DNA of 64,000 bases from Actinomycetes bacterium (GCA_029782335.1 JAKOVA010000264.1:16410-80409), one strand, 5' to 3'; positions 49,067-59,851 are shown, numbered from the stretch's first letter. Notes: generated from the letters alone by a model not told the origin. Made by a program: numbers and translations.

Positions 49067-50782
49067 ATGGTGGTGCGTGTGCTGCCCGATGTCGCAGCGA
49101 TCGACCGGGAGTTCGACTACCTCCTGCCCCCACGCTGGTCGAACGCCTCGGTGGGGACGATGGTGCGGATTCCGCTCGCCGGTCGGAGGGTCGGCGGGTG
49201 GATCACCGCGCTCGACGTGCCGCGTGACCCGGCGCTGAAGCTGAGCGAGGTTGCGAAAGTCTCCGGAATCGGCCCCGACGCGGCGATGATCGAGCTGTGT
49301 CGTTGGGCGGCATGGCGTTGGGCGGGCCGGCTCGCGAACTTTCTCGCTGCTGCGTCACCGCCGACGATGGTGCCGTCGGTGCCGCGACTCGGGCTCGTCT
49401 CCGACACACCCGCCCCGACACGCTGGCAGTCGCTCTTCGAGCACCGCCGCAGCGTGGTGCGGCTCCCTCCGGCTGAAGACCTCCTGCCGGTCGTGGAGGC
49501 GGCGGCGGTGCACGGCGACACCCTCGTGGTGTGCCCCTCGGTCGGCGCCGCGCGGACCGTAGCGCGCCGTCTCCGCGACGAACGTCTCGCCGTCGCGCTG
49601 TGGCCGCGCGACTGGGCGCGTGCGGCCCGCGGCGGATGTGTCGTCGTCGGGGCGCGCGGTGCCGCGTTCGCGCCGATGCCCACCCTCGGGGCCGTGGTGA
49701 TCCTCGACGAGCACGACGAGGCACTCCAGAACGAGGGATCGCCGACCTGGCACGCACGGGAGGTCGCGCTGGAACGAGCCCGACGCGCGAATGTGCCCGC
49801 GGTGATGACCTCCCCGTGTCCGAGCCTGGAGTCGGTGCTGCGCTCGCCGCTCATCACGATCCCACGGAGCGACGAACGCGCGGGCTGGCCGCTCTTGGAG
49901 ATCATCGATCGCCGCGGCGACGACATCGGTCGCACCGGCCTCTACTCCGAACGCCTGGTGGCGGCACTGCGGCGGGAGGGCACGGCCCTGTGCGTGTTGA
50001 ACCGGGCGGGTCGCGCTGCGCTGTTGGCATGTCGAAGCTGTGGCGAGGTCACCCGCTGCGAGCATTGCGACGCAGCGGTCGCCATGCCGACGGCCACTGA
50101 GGTGTCGTGTCGGCGCTGCGCCACCACCCGGCCGGCGGTGTGCCAGTCGTGCGGAAGCACCGCGCTCTCGGTCCTGCGCCAGGGCATCGGCAAAGCGCGC
50201 GAGGAGCTCGCGGCGCTGCTTGGGGAGGCTGTGGTGGAGGTTTCGGGCCGGACCCGCGACGCCGAATGGTCCGAAGCCCGCGTCTATGTGGGAACCGAAG
50301 CGGTCCTTCACCGGGTTCCTCGGGCCGCGACGGTCGCGTTTCTCGAGGTCGATCAGGAACTGCTCGCGCCGCGGTATCGGGCCTCGGAGCAGGCGCTCGC
50401 GCTCCTGGCGCGAGCCGCGCGGCTCGTCGGTGGACGTGACGGCGGCGGCCGCCTGGTCGTCCAGACCCGCCAGCCCGACCACGAGGTGTTGCGAGCCGTG
50501 CTGACGGCCGATCCGTCGATCGTCATGGACGCCGAGCGGGCGCGCCGCCAGCTGACGGGGTTCCCTCCCGCCGTGACGATGGCGTACGTGGGCGGCGAAG
50601 CGGGAAGCGAGTTCATCGACCGCCTCGGAACCCCGATGGGCGTCGAGATCCACCAACGCGAGGGGTCCTGGCTGCTGCTTGCAGAGGATCGACGCCTGCT
50701 CCTCGACGCGATCGCCTCGGTCGAGCGGCCGCCGGGCCGGCTTCGGCTCCAGATCGACCCGATGCGGCTCCCACCGGGCTGA
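49067..50782 (+). CDS. priA: PriA-like primosomal protein (degenerate helicase motifs)
   Basis: VVRVLPDVAAIDREFDYLLPPRW; Zn-binding CRSCGEVTRCEHCDAAVAM...CRRC...CQSCGS; no Walker A. Confidence 0.87.
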   Translation: MVVRVLPDVAAIDREFDYLLPPRWSNASVGTMVRIPLAGRRVGGWITALDVPRDPALKLSEVAKVSGIGPDAAMIELCRWAAWRWAGRLANFLAAASPPTMVPSVPRLGLVSDTPAPTRWQSLFEHRRSVVRLPPAEDLLPVVEAAAVHGDTLVVCPSVGAARTVARRLRDERLAVALWPRDWARAARGGCVVVGARGAAFAPMPTLGAVVILDEHDEALQNEGSPTWHAREVALERARRANVPAVMTSPCPSLESVLRSPLITIPRSDERAGWPLLEIIDRRGDDIGRTGLYSERLVAALRREGTALCVLNRAGRAALLACRSCGEVTRCEHCDAAVAMPTATEVSCRRCATTRPAVCQSCGSTALSVLRQGIGKAREELAALLGEAVVEVSGRTRDAEWSEARVYVGTEAVLHRVPRAATVAFLEVDQELLAPRYRASEQALALLARAARLVGGRDGGGRLVVQTRQPDHEVLRAVLTADPSIVMDAERARRQLTGFPPAVTMAYVGGEAGSEFIDRLGTPMGVEIHQREGSWLLLAEDRRLLLDAIASVERPPGRLRLQIDPMRLPPG

Positions 50783-50853
50783 GACGACCTCATTGGCTCG
50801 GGCGCGCCGGCCCGTTCGGATCTGGCGGTGTCGGCTGGAGGGCTCCCGTCGGG

Positions 50854-51513
50854 TCAGCTGGGTCGGACCTCGAGCAGCCGGTATCCCTTCCGGGAGGCAA
50901 GTCGCTGCGTCGGCCGCCCGTTCTCGACGAGCCACGCCTGGAGGCTGTCGGCGCCAAGATGGCGCTGTACGACGAGGATCGCTCGTCCGTGGGGAGCGAG
51001 CCTCGCGAGCCATTCGTCGAGCAGTTGGTGCAGGGCTGGCTTGCCGATCCGGATCGGGGGATTGGACCACAACTCGTCGACGAGGAGGTCGTCGCTGATC
51101 TCCGCAGGTGTCGCCACGCTGACGTTGCCCAGGCCCAAGGAAGCAGCGTTCGTCGCGCAGAGGGCCAGGGCACGCTCGTTGACGTCGACGGCGACGACCC
51201 GCGCGTTGGGTGAACGCATGGCGAGGGTGACCGCGATGGGTCCGTATCCGCAGCCGAGGTCGACCAGCGTTCCCTCAGGAGCCGGATCCGGGCCATCGCG
51301 CAACAAGATGCGAGTGCCGGGGTCGATCCGATCGGCGGAAAAGACCCCGCGGTCGGTCACGAGCCGGAAGGTTCCTTCCGGAAGCTCCAAACGCACCGAT
51401 GCCGGCACGGAGGCTGCCGTGGGGCTCGTCGCGAAGTAGTGACCCGAGCGATCGTCGTGCATCGGGGTGTCGCGGGGCGTCGAGGTACCGGCGGCATCGT
51501 CGGGCAACTGCAT
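50854..51513 (-). CDS. RsmC-like class I SAM methyltransferase (16S rRNA G1207 type)
   Basis: GTLVDLGCGYGPIAVTLAM...DELWSNPPIRIGKPALHQLLDEWLARL. Confidence 0.88.
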   Translation of the reverse strand: MQLPDDAAGTSTPRDTPMHDDRSGHYFATSPTAASVPASVRLELPEGTFRLVTDRGVFSADRIDPGTRILLRDGPDPAPEGTLVDLGCGYGPIAVTLAMRSPNARVVAVDVNERALALCATNAASLGLGNVSVATPAEISDDLLVDELWSNPPIRIGKPALHQLLDEWLARLAPHGRAILVVQRHLGADSLQAWLVENGRPTQRLASRKGYRLLEVRPS

Positions 51514-51539
51514 GGGAGTCCGACGGTAGCCTGTGGCTG

Positions 51540-52079
51540 ATGGCGTCCTACTCGATCCGCATCGTCGGTGATCCGGTGCTCGCCGAGCCCACCAAGGAAA
51601 TCACCGAGATCGACGGTCGTCTGGTCAAGGTGATCGATGCGATGTTCGACACCCTCTACGGGAGCGACACCGGCATCGGACTCGCGGCGAACCAGGTCGG
51701 GGTTCAGAAGCGCCTCTTCGTCTACGACCTCGAGGGAGGGGACGATCCTCAGGTCCTGATCAATCCGCGGATCACCGGTTCCGACGGCGAGTGGGTCTAT
51801 GCCGAGGGATGCTTGTCCATCCCCGGGGTGCACTACGACATCGTGCGGCCGAAAACCGTCGAGGTCACCGCCGTCGGTCTTGACGGCAACGAGTTCAGCT
51901 TTGAAGCCGATGAGCTCTTCTCACGGCTGATCCAACACGAGATCGACCATCTCGACGGCAAGCTGATGCTCGAGCATCTCGACAAAGACCAACTCAAGGA
52001 CGCGAAGCGAGCGATTCGCGAGATGCGGCTCGCACGCGAGGCCGAGCCCCCGCGGCGCAGCGGCTTCCGCCTGCGTTGA
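51540..52079 (+). CDS. def: Peptide deformylase
   Basis: RIVGDPVL...GIGLAANQVGVQKRLFV...EGCLSIPGV...QHEIDHLDGKLM. Confidence 0.97.
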   Translation: MASYSIRIVGDPVLAEPTKEITEIDGRLVKVIDAMFDTLYGSDTGIGLAANQVGVQKRLFVYDLEGGDDPQVLINPRITGSDGEWVYAEGCLSIPGVHYDIVRPKTVEVTAVGLDGNEFSFEADELFSRLIQHEIDHLDGKLMLEHLDKDQLKDAKRAIREMRLAREAEPPRRSGFRLR

Positions 52080-52888
52080 GCGCCCGGCCAAACGTCGCCT
52101 TCTTCGGTACGCCCGAGATCGCGGCGACGACGTTGCGCGCGTTGCACGGGGCCGGCATTCCGATCCCCCTCGTCGTGTCCGGGGCGGATCGTCGTCGTGG
52201 GAGGGGGAGCGCGACGAGCCCGTCGCCGGTGAAGGCCGCAGCGCTCGAACTGGGGCTCACGGTCAGCGCAGACCCCGATGACGCCGTGGGCAGCGGCGCG
52301 GAGCTCGGGGTCGTGGTCGCCTTCGGGCGTCTGATCCGTCCGCATCTGCTGGGTGCGCTTCCGTTCGTGAACCTGCATTTCTCCTTGCTGCCCCGGTGGC
52401 GCGGCGCCGCGCCGGTGGAGCGGGCGATCCTCGCCGGCGACGAGTGGACCGGTGTCTGTTTGATGGAGGTCACCGAAGGCCTCGACGAGGGCGGTGTCTT
52501 CGCGTCGGAGCGGATCGAGGTGGGAACCAAGACGGCCGATCAGTTGCGCTCCGAGTTGGTCGAGGTGGGCAATCGACTGCTCCTCGAAGCGCTCGAGTCG
52601 GGTTTCGGCACCCCGGTACCCCAGGTCGGCGAGGCGACCTACGCCCACAAGCTCTCTGTGGAGGATCGTCGAATCGACTGGACGGCCACGGCGGATGACC
52701 AACATCGGGTCGTACGGATCGGGGGAGCGTGGACGACGTTTCGCGGCCGCCGAGTGAAGGTGCTCGACGGCGAACCAGCGGGCGGGCGCCTCGTTCCCTC
52801 GGTCGTCCAACCCGAGGGCAAGGCGTCGATGTCCTTCGATGCGTGGCGGAACGGCATCCAGCCGCGGCCCGACGAGTGGTTCGAGTGA
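52076..52888 (+). CDS. fmt: Methionyl-tRNA formyltransferase
   Basis: VAFFGTPEIAATTLRAL...VVAFGRLIRPHLLGALPFVNLHFSLLPRWRGAAPVERAIL. Confidence 0.94.
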   Translation: MSARPNVAFFGTPEIAATTLRALHGAGIPIPLVVSGADRRRGRGSATSPSPVKAAALELGLTVSADPDDAVGSGAELGVVVAFGRLIRPHLLGALPFVNLHFSLLPRWRGAAPVERAILAGDEWTGVCLMEVTEGLDEGGVFASERIEVGTKTADQLRSELVEVGNRLLLEALESGFGTPVPQVGEATYAHKLSVEDRRIDWTATADDQHRVVRIGGAWTTFRGRRVKVLDGEPAGGRLVPSVVQPEGKASMSFDAWRNGIQPRPDEWFE

Positions 52889-54081
52889 CCCAGCCAGCAG
52901 GCCGATCCCGGGGAGGTTCGCCATCGCCGGGGACGCGAACACGAGCTGCGAGCCCGGGCCGAGCGGTGCGCCGCGTTGCGATCGAAGCGCTGCTTCGGAT
53001 CGAACGAGACGACGCGTACGCGAACCTCGCGCTGGACGCGCACCTGTCGCGATCCGGCCTCGACCGCAGGGATCGGGCGCTCGTCACCGAGCTCGTGTAC
53101 GGGACGATCCGCCGCCGGCGATCGTGTGACTTCCTCGTCGATCGGTTTCTGCGCACGTCACCGCCCGCTGAGGCGCGCGCAGCGCTTCGGCTCGGCGCCT
53201 ACCAGCTCGCGTTCACCGACGTTCCACCGCACGCGGCCGTATCCGCCACCGTCGAAGCCGTGGCGGCACGGTATCGGGGTCTGCTCAACGCCGTGCTCCG
53301 AAAGGTTGCGGCGTCCGACGTCGAGTGGCCTGACGATGCGACGCGGCTGTCCTACCCGGAGTGGCTCGTCGACCTGCTGCGCCGCGACCTCGGAGCGGAC
53401 GCCCACGATGCGCTCGAGGCGATGAACCACGCCCCCGAGCCACGTCGACGTGACGACGGCTACGTGCAGGATCTCGGGTCCCAGGAGGTCGCGGCGGCGG
53501 TGCCGATCCGCAGCGGTGACCTGCTCTGGGACGCCTGCGCCGCGCCGGGAGGGAAGGCGACCGCCTTGGCAGCGCGCGGCGCACGCGTGGTTGCGGGGGA
53601 CCGGCGCGCCGCTCGGGTCGGGTTGATGGTTTCGAACGTGTCGCGGCTGGGCCTGGACGGCCAGGTGACGGCGGTGGTCGCTGACGGGGCGGCGCCTCCG
53701 CTGCGCCCGGGGCGATTCGATGTCGTGCTGGTCGACGCCCCGTGCTCGGGTTTGGGAGTGCTGCACCGGAGGGCGGATGCCCGCTGGCGCGTCCTGCCCG
53801 ATGACATCGACCGGCTCGCAGCATTGCAGCGCGACGTGCTCCGTGCGTCGATTCCGCTCGTGCGGCCCGGGGGCCTGCTCGTCTACTCCGTGTGCACGAT
53901 GACCAGGGCGGAGACCACCGACCACGACGAGTGGCTTGCGGCGTTTCGCCCCGACCTCGAACCCCTCGAGGGCCCTGGTGGCGGGTGGCGGCCATGGGGG
54001 CGTGGCTCGCTCTTGCTTCCCCAGACGTTGCCGTCTGACGGTATGGCGCTGTTCCGTTGGCGGATACCCTCGGCGGCGTGA
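52885..54081 (+). CDS. rsmB: 16S rRNA (cytosine-967-C5)-methyltransferase RsmB/Sun
   Basis: VQDLGSQEVAAAV...DACAAPGGKATALA...VDAPCSGLGVLHRRADARW. Confidence 0.93.
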   Translation: MTQPAGRSRGGSPSPGTRTRAASPGRAVRRVAIEALLRIERDDAYANLALDAHLSRSGLDRRDRALVTELVYGTIRRRRSCDFLVDRFLRTSPPAEARAALRLGAYQLAFTDVPPHAAVSATVEAVAARYRGLLNAVLRKVAASDVEWPDDATRLSYPEWLVDLLRRDLGADAHDALEAMNHAPEPRRRDDGYVQDLGSQEVAAAVPIRSGDLLWDACAAPGGKATALAARGARVVAGDRRAARVGLMVSNVSRLGLDGQVTAVVADGAAPPLRPGRFDVVLVDAPCSGLGVLHRRADARWRVLPDDIDRLAALQRDVLRASIPLVRPGGLLVYSVCTMTRAETTDHDEWLAAFRPDLEPLEGPGGGWRPWGRGSLLLPQTLPSDGMALFRWRIPSAA

Positions 54082-54590
54082 GTTCGACCAGCCACGACCA
54101 TGTGTCCGCTCATCCGCTCAACGCCAAGGTGCTGACGATCTCCGACAGCGTCGACGCCGGAGAGCGCGAAGACCTCTCCGGCCCGGCGCTGGTCGAACGG
54201 CTCGTCGGCGCCGGATACGTGGTCGTCGAGCATCGGGTGACCGAGGACGGCGCAGAGCAGGTTGCAAACCAGCTCTCGAATATGGCCTACGGGTTCAACG
54301 GGCTGATCGTCACGACGGGCGGAACCGGTTTCGGCCCGCGCGACAAGACCCCCGAGGGCACGGATCGAGTGCTCGACCGACGGGCGCCGGGCATCGCCGA
54401 GGCCATGCGCGCGGCGGACCCGCTCGGGCGTCTTTCGCGCGGTGTCGCAGGGACCCGGGGCCAGGCGCTCATCATCAACGTGGTGGGCTCGCCGAAGGGC
54501 GCGGTCCAGATGCTCGACTCGGTACTCGACGTGGTGCCCCACGCGTTGGAGATCATGGCGGGTGGTCACGGCCCACATCCGACGTCGTGA
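54078..54590 (+). CDS. MogA/MoaB family molybdenum cofactor protein
   Basis: KVLTISDSVDAGEREDLSGPALVERL...GLIVTTGGTGFGPRDKTPE...INVVGSPKGAVQML. Confidence 0.92.
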   Translation: MSSTSHDHVSAHPLNAKVLTISDSVDAGEREDLSGPALVERLVGAGYVVVEHRVTEDGAEQVANQLSNMAYGFNGLIVTTGGTGFGPRDKTPEGTDRVLDRRAPGIAEAMRAADPLGRLSRGVAGTRGQALIINVVGSPKGAVQMLDSVLDVVPHALEIMAGGHGPHPTS

Positions 54591-54718
54591 CCTTGGCGTC
54601 ACGCTCCGATCGACGCTTCAGGCCCGTCGTCGTTCACCCGCACCGGGGCAGTGGGGTGGTCGTATTTGGAACGGGCGTCTTGATTTCGACCTGTGAGCTG
54701 ATAGGGTGAGCCGTCCTC

Positions 54719-55768
54719 ATGACTGACCGGCCCGAGACCGAAGTGTTCGACGCTGTCGACCGCGAGTGCATGATGCGGGCCCTCGCGGCGGGCGCGGCCG
54801 TGCGCTGCATCACGTCGCCGAACCCGTGGGTCGGATGCGTGATCCGTACACCGAGCGGGCAGATGTTCGATGGTGCGACCGCCGAACCGGGTGGTCCCCA
54901 CGCCGAGGTTGCGGCACTCGCCAAGGCGGGCGAGGCGGCAGTGGGAGCGACGGCCTACGTCACCCTCGAGCCGTGCAACCACCACGGTCGAACCGGGCCG
55001 TGTGTCGAGGCGTTGGTGGCGGCGGGCGTGGCTCGGGTGGTCGTCGCGATCGACGACCCCGATCCGGCCGTGTCAGGTAGTGGAATTGCCGCGTTGCGTG
55101 CGGCCGGAGTGACCGTGGACGTCGGTCTGTTCGCCTCCCGCGCCGAGGTGCAGTTGGCTCCCTACATTCATCACCGGCGGATGGGTCGGCCCTATGTGGT
55201 GTTGAAGCTGGCGATGTCGCTCGACGGCGGCACCGCGGCCCCCGACGGCTCATCGCAATGGATCACCAACCCCGACGCCCGTGCAGACGGGCACCGTCTG
55301 CGGGCGGAATCCGACGCGATCCTCGTCGGGGCGGGAACGGTTCGTCGTGACAACCCGTCGCTCACCGTCCGCGACTACCGCCCACCGGTGATGCCCGAAT
55401 CCGGCGTCGTCGACCCGATCCGGGTCATCCTCGGTTCGGTGGCCCCCGACGCCCGAGTGCAGCCGTGCCGCGAGATGCGGGGTGAGCTCGGCGCGGTGCT
55501 CGATGAGCTCGGAGCGGACGGCATCATGCAGTTGCTGGTTGAAGGCGGTGCGGCGGTCGCTGGAGCGTTCCACCGCGCCGGTCTTGTCGACCGCTACGTG
55601 ATCTATGTGGCCCCGGCGCTCTTCGGTGGTGGCGACGCACGGCATCTCTTCACCGGTCCGGGGGCCTACAGCATCGACGATCTCTGGCGAGGCGAGTTCA
55701 CGAACATCGAGCGGGTCGGCAGCGACCTGAAGATCGAAATGGTGCCCGCTGGCCGAGGAGGGGGCTGA
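54719..55768 (+). CDS. ribD: Bifunctional pyrimidine deaminase/reductase
   Basis: NPWVGCVIRTPSGQMFDGATAEPGGPHAEVAAL...LEPCNHHGRTGPCVEALV...LKLAMSLDG. Confidence 0.96.
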   Translation: MTDRPETEVFDAVDRECMMRALAAGAAVRCITSPNPWVGCVIRTPSGQMFDGATAEPGGPHAEVAALAKAGEAAVGATAYVTLEPCNHHGRTGPCVEALVAAGVARVVVAIDDPDPAVSGSGIAALRAAGVTVDVGLFASRAEVQLAPYIHHRRMGRPYVVLKLAMSLDGGTAAPDGSSQWITNPDARADGHRLRAESDAILVGAGTVRRDNPSLTVRDYRPPVMPESGVVDPIRVILGSVAPDARVQPCREMRGELGAVLDELGADGIMQLLVEGGAAVAGAFHRAGLVDRYVIYVAPALFGGGDARHLFTGPGAYSIDDLWRGEFTNIERVGSDLKIEMVPAGRGGG

Positions 55769-56361
55769 TGTTCACCGGGATCGTCGAAGAGCTCGGAACC
55801 GTCGCGGCCCTCGAGGGGCCGCGCCTGCGGATCTCGGCGAGCGACGTGTTGGACGGGGCGAAGCTCGGCGACTCGACGGCGGTGAACGGCTGCTGTCTGA
55901 CGATCGTCGAGTTCGACGCTGATGCGGGATGGTGGGAGGCGGAGGTCTCCGAGGAGACCTTCGCCCGCACCAACCTGGGTGCGTTGCGCCCCGGTGACCG
56001 AGTGAATCTGGAACGCCCCGTCCGGCTCTCGGATCGGCTCGGCGGTCACCTCGTTCAAGGCCACGTCGATGCGGTCGGCACGGTGATCGACCCGGTCCCC
56101 GACCTTCGGGTCGCGATACCGGCGGAGCTGACGCGCTATGTCGTGGAGAAGGGATCGATCACCGTCGACGGGGTGAGCCTGACGGTGGTCGACGCCCTCG
56201 ACGACGGCTTCACCGTGGCGATCATTCCCCACACCGCGTCGGTGACCACACTGGGACTACGCCGGGCGGGAGACGCCGTGAACATCGAGGTGGACGTGAC
56301 CGCGAAGTACATCGAGAAGATCGCCGGGGCCTACCTGGCGGGACTGGGAGGGCAACAATGA
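55768..56361 (+). CDS. ribE: Riboflavin synthase alpha chain
   Basis: [12 protein letters not shown]...[13 protein letters not shown]...[15 protein letters not shown]. Confidence 0.96.
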   Translation: MFTGIVEELGTVAALEGPRLRISASDVLDGAKLGDSTAVNGCCLTIVEFDADAGWWEAEVSEETFARTNLGALRPGDRVNLERPVRLSDRLGGHLVQGHVDAVGTVIDPVPDLRVAIPAELTRYVVEKGSITVDGVSLTVVDALDDGFTVAIIPHTASVTTLGLRRAGDAVNIEVDVTAKYIEKIAGAYLAGLGGQQ

Positions 56362-57614
56362 GCCCCGAGCGTGAACCCGTGTCGAACCAGGGTGAACCTG
56401 GCTCGATTTTCGCCCCCATCGAAGATGCCGTCGCCGCGATCAGCCGAGGCGAGATCGTGGTGGTCGTCGACGACGAGGACCGCGAGAACGAGGGCGACCT
56501 CATCATGGCGGCAGAACACGCCACCCCGGAGAAGATCGCCTTCTTCGTCCGTCACACCTCGGGGGTGATCTGCGCCCCGCTCACCGGCGACCGTCTCGAC
56601 GAGCTCGACATTCCGCTCATGGTTCGGGACAACACCGAGTCGCACCGCACGGCCTTCACCTACTCGGTCGACCTGATGCACGGCGTCTCCACCGGGATCT
56701 CCGCGGCTGATCGGGCGGCAACGATCGTCGCGCTGACCGACCCGGGCACCCGACCCCGGGATCTCGCTCGGCCCGGACACATCTTCCCGCTCCGCTACTC
56801 GGAGGGCGGTGTGCTCAAGCGCGCCGGCCACACCGAAGCGGCGGTCGATCTGGCGCGGATGGCGGGGTGCTACCCGGCTGGCGTGCTCTGCGAGATCGTC
56901 AAGGACGACGGGACGATGGCGCGGGTGCCCGATCTGGTGGAGTTCTGTCGAGAACACGACCTGCTGCTGATCTCCATCGCCCAGCTCATCCGGTACCGGC
57001 GCCAAAAGGAGAAGCTGGTTCGCAGGGTCGCGGAAGCCCGGATCCCCACGAACTGGGGTGAGTTCACCTGTTACGTCTACGAGTCGGTCATCGACGGCCA
57101 ACAGCACGTCGCCATGGTCCGCGGCGCCGTTGCGGGCGAGTCGGACGTGATGGTCCGGGTGCATTCGGAGTGCCTCACCGGCGACGTGTTCGGCTCGGCC
57201 CGCTGCGACTGTGGGGTGCAGCTCGCCGGCGCGATGGAACGCATCGCCGAGGAGGGGATGGGCGTCGTCGTGTACCTCCGAGGCCATGAGGGGCGTGGGA
57301 TCGGCCTCGGCCACAAGATCCGCGCCTACAGCCTCCAGGAGCAGGGCCTCGACACGATCGAGGCGAATCAGGCATTGGGGCTTCCCGTGGACTCGCGGGA
57401 GTACGGCATCGGCGCCCAGATTCTCAACGATCTCGGCATCACGACGATGCGCCTCATCACCAACAACCCGTCGAAGTTCGGCGGCCTGGAGGGTTTCGGG
57501 CTCGAGATCACCGGTCGCGTGTCGTTGCCGGTGAAGGTGACGCCGGAGAACGCCGCGTACCTCCGCACCAAGAAGGAACAGATGGGCCACCTGCTCGAGG
57601 GCCTCGACGACTGA
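56358..57614 (+). CDS. ribBA: 3,4-DHBP synthase/GTP cyclohydrolase II
   Basis: [23 protein letters not shown]...[22 protein letters not shown]...[16 protein letters not shown]. Confidence 0.97.
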   Translation: MSPEREPVSNQGEPGSIFAPIEDAVAAISRGEIVVVVDDEDRENEGDLIMAAEHATPEKIAFFVRHTSGVICAPLTGDRLDELDIPLMVRDNTESHRTAFTYSVDLMHGVSTGISAADRAATIVALTDPGTRPRDLARPGHIFPLRYSEGGVLKRAGHTEAAVDLARMAGCYPAGVLCEIVKDDGTMARVPDLVEFCREHDLLLISIAQLIRYRRQKEKLVRRVAEARIPTNWGEFTCYVYESVIDGQQHVAMVRGAVAGESDVMVRVHSECLTGDVFGSARCDCGVQLAGAMERIAEEGMGVVVYLRGHEGRGIGLGHKIRAYSLQEQGLDTIEANQALGLPVDSREYGIGAQILNDLGITTMRLITNNPSKFGGLEGFGLEITGRVSLPVKVTPENAAYLRTKKEQMGHLLEGLDD

Positions 57615-57627
57615 TGGGAGTGGCGTG

Positions 57628-58113
57628 ATGGCCGGCAATCTTCGATCCGACGACAACCCGCCGCCTTCGCTCGACGCGACCGGAATGCGGATCGCCGTGG
57701 TGTGCGGACGCTTCAACGACGTGATCACGCTGCGGCTCCTCGACGGTGTCCGACGAGGCGTCGAGGACATGGGCTTGAGCGAGTCGGCACTCGTCGTCGA
57801 GTGGGTGCCGGGCGCGTTCGAGATTCCCTACGCAGCGAAGCTGTTCGCCGGCTGGGGCTTCGACGCGGTGATCTGTCTGGGAGCGGTCATCCGCGGCGAG
57901 ACGAGCCACTACGACTTCGTCGCCGGCGAGTGCGCCCGTGGGATTCAGCAGGTCCAACTCGATGCGGGTGTGCCCGTGCTCTTCGGCGTGTTGACCACCG
58001 AGGACGACCAGCAGGCCTTCGATCGCTCCGAAGGACCCGGCGGCCACAACGTCGGTGAGGAATGCGCCCGAACCGCCGTCGAGATGGTGCATCTCACCCG
58101 CCGCTACACCTGA
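57628..58113 (+). CDS. ribH: 6,7-dimethyl-8-ribityllumazine synthase
   Basis: VVCGRFNDVITLRLLDGV...WVPGAFEIPYAAK...CLGAVIRGETSHYDFVAGE. Confidence 0.96.
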   Translation: MAGNLRSDDNPPPSLDATGMRIAVVCGRFNDVITLRLLDGVRRGVEDMGLSESALVVEWVPGAFEIPYAAKLFAGWGFDAVICLGAVIRGETSHYDFVAGECARGIQQVQLDAGVPVLFGVLTTEDDQQAFDRSEGPGGHNVGEECARTAVEMVHLTRRYT

Positions 58114-58910
58114 CGACCCGCCCCGCCCAGCTGCCACAGGGCGATCCCGAGCGCGGTCGCGACGTTCAGCGAGTCGATCCCCGGGCTCATCGGGATGGAC
58201 GCCGTCTGATCCGCACCCTCGAGCGCGCCGTCGGAGAGTCCGGGCCCTTCCGCTCCGACCATCACGGCAACGTGCTCATTGGCGCCCACGACCAACTCGT
58301 CGAGCGCGACGGCGTCCCGCCGTGGACTCAACGCGATCACCCGGTGCCGGGGACAGTCCCACGGGTGGGCGACCCGCGCCCAGGGGACCCGCAAGACGTG
58401 GCCGAGCGACACCCGGATCGAGCGGCGTGACAACGGATCGTGGGTGGTCGGGTCGATGAGCACGCCCGCTGCGCCGAGGGCCGCCGCCGTGCGGAAGATG
58501 GCGCCGAGGTTCTCGCCGTCGTTCACCCCCTCGACGATCACCAGACGTTTTGCACGGGCCGCGACCGTGGCGGCGTCGCGGGGCCGCGGTCGGCTGGCGG
58601 ACGCGACGACCCCACGATGGAGGTCGAAGCCGACCACCTCCTCGATCACCTGCGCCGGTGCCACCAGGACGGGAACCTCACGGCCCCCCAGGAGCGCGTT
58701 CAGCCGATCGAGACGCTCCTCGGCGACGAGGATCGAGCGGAACTGCTGGCGGGTGTCGAGCGCTGCCTCGAGGGCGAGCCACCCCTCGACGATGAACATG
58801 CCGGCGTCGAAGGGGCCACTGGCCTCGATTCGCCGCCGGAACGATGCGTCGTTGAGCCGTCGATAGTCGGCGAGGCGCGTGTCGAGCGGATCCCGAATCG
58901 TGCTGATCAT
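58104..58910 (-). CDS. SpoU/TrmH family RNA methyltransferase
   Basis: VEGVNDGENLGAIFRTAAALGAAGVLIDPTTHDPLSRRSIRVSLGHVLRVPW...VGAEGPGLS...IPMSPGIDSLNVATALGIALW. Confidence 0.94.
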   Translation of the reverse strand: MISTIRDPLDTRLADYRRLNDASFRRRIEASGPFDAGMFIVEGWLALEAALDTRQQFRSILVAEERLDRLNALLGGREVPVLVAPAQVIEEVVGFDLHRGVVASASRPRPRDAATVAARAKRLVIVEGVNDGENLGAIFRTAAALGAAGVLIDPTTHDPLSRRSIRVSLGHVLRVPWARVAHPWDCPRHRVIALSPRRDAVALDELVVGANEHVAVMVGAEGPGLSDGALEGADQTASIPMSPGIDSLNVATALGIALWQLGGAGRQV

Positions 58911-58972
58911 CGGGGCAAGGCTAGGAAACCGGCTTCCGGGCCCTGTCGTCACGGCGTCTACGCTTGCTCGTC

Positions 58973-59848
58973 GTGCTCAGCCTCGTTCTCCCCAAGGGTT
59001 CCCTCGAAAAGGCAACGTTGGAGCTCTTCAGCGACGCGGATCTTGCCGTGCGTCGCAATTCCGATGTCACCTACAAGGCCACGATCGCGGACCCCCGGGT
59101 CGATTCGGTACGGATCCTGCGCCCACAGGAGATCCCGACCTATGTGGCCGACGGTCTCTTCGACCTGGGCATCACCGGGCGGGACTGGGTGGAGGAGACC
59201 TCCTCGAAGGTGGTCTCCCTCGGGGAACTCGCGTACTCGAAAGCCACGTCGAACCCGATCCGGGTGGTGCTCGCGGTTCCGAACGACTCGCCGTATGAGC
59301 GCGCCGAGGATCTCCCCAACGGAGTGCGTGTCAGCTCGGAGTATCCCGTGCTGACGCGGCGCTACTTCGAGGAGCGGGGGATCGACGCCGACGTCCGGCT
59401 CTCCTATGGGGCGACCGAGGCGAAGGTGCCCGACATCGTGGACGTCGTCGTCGACATCACCGAGACCGGACGCGCGTTGCGGGCGGCGGGCCTGCGCATC
59501 ATCGACACGATCCTGACGAGCTTCACCGAGGTGGTCGCGAACCCGATCGCCTATGAAGACGCAGCGAAGCGTCACGCGATGGAGCAGATCATGATCTTGC
59601 TTCAGGGGGTGCTCGAGGCGCGGGGTCGGGTGCTGGTGAAGCTGAACGTGGCATCCGAACAGCTCGCCGACGTGATCGAACTGCTTCCGGCGATGAAGAC
59701 CCCGACGGTCAACGAGCTCTATCAAGGCCGGGGGTACGCGGTGGAGACGGTCGTCGCGAAGGCAGATGTCAACGTCCTGATTCCTGCCCTCAAAGACGCC
59801 GGCGCCACCGACATCATCGAACTGCCCCTCTCGAAGATCGTGCACTGA
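58973..59848 (+). CDS. hisG: ATP phosphoribosyltransferase (long form)
   Basis: LSLVLPKGSLEKATLELFSDADL...DLGITGRDWVEE; regulatory C-terminal domain; GTG start. Confidence 0.95.
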   Translation: MLSLVLPKGSLEKATLELFSDADLAVRRNSDVTYKATIADPRVDSVRILRPQEIPTYVADGLFDLGITGRDWVEETSSKVVSLGELAYSKATSNPIRVVLAVPNDSPYERAEDLPNGVRVSSEYPVLTRRYFEERGIDADVRLSYGATEAKVPDIVDVVVDITETGRALRAAGLRIIDTILTSFTEVVANPIAYEDAAKRHAMEQIMILLQGVLEARGRVLVKLNVASEQLADVIELLPAMKTPTVNELYQGRGYAVETVVAKADVNVLIPALKDAGATDIIELPLSKIVH

Positions 59849-59851
59849 TCA

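Noticed and set aside
54591-54718. FMN (RFN) riboswitch upstream of ribD
   Set aside because: No AGGGNC...GGTGAAATTCC or equivalent conserved RFN segments; ribD has a promoter (TTGATT-16-TAGGGT) only 11 nt upstream of ATG.
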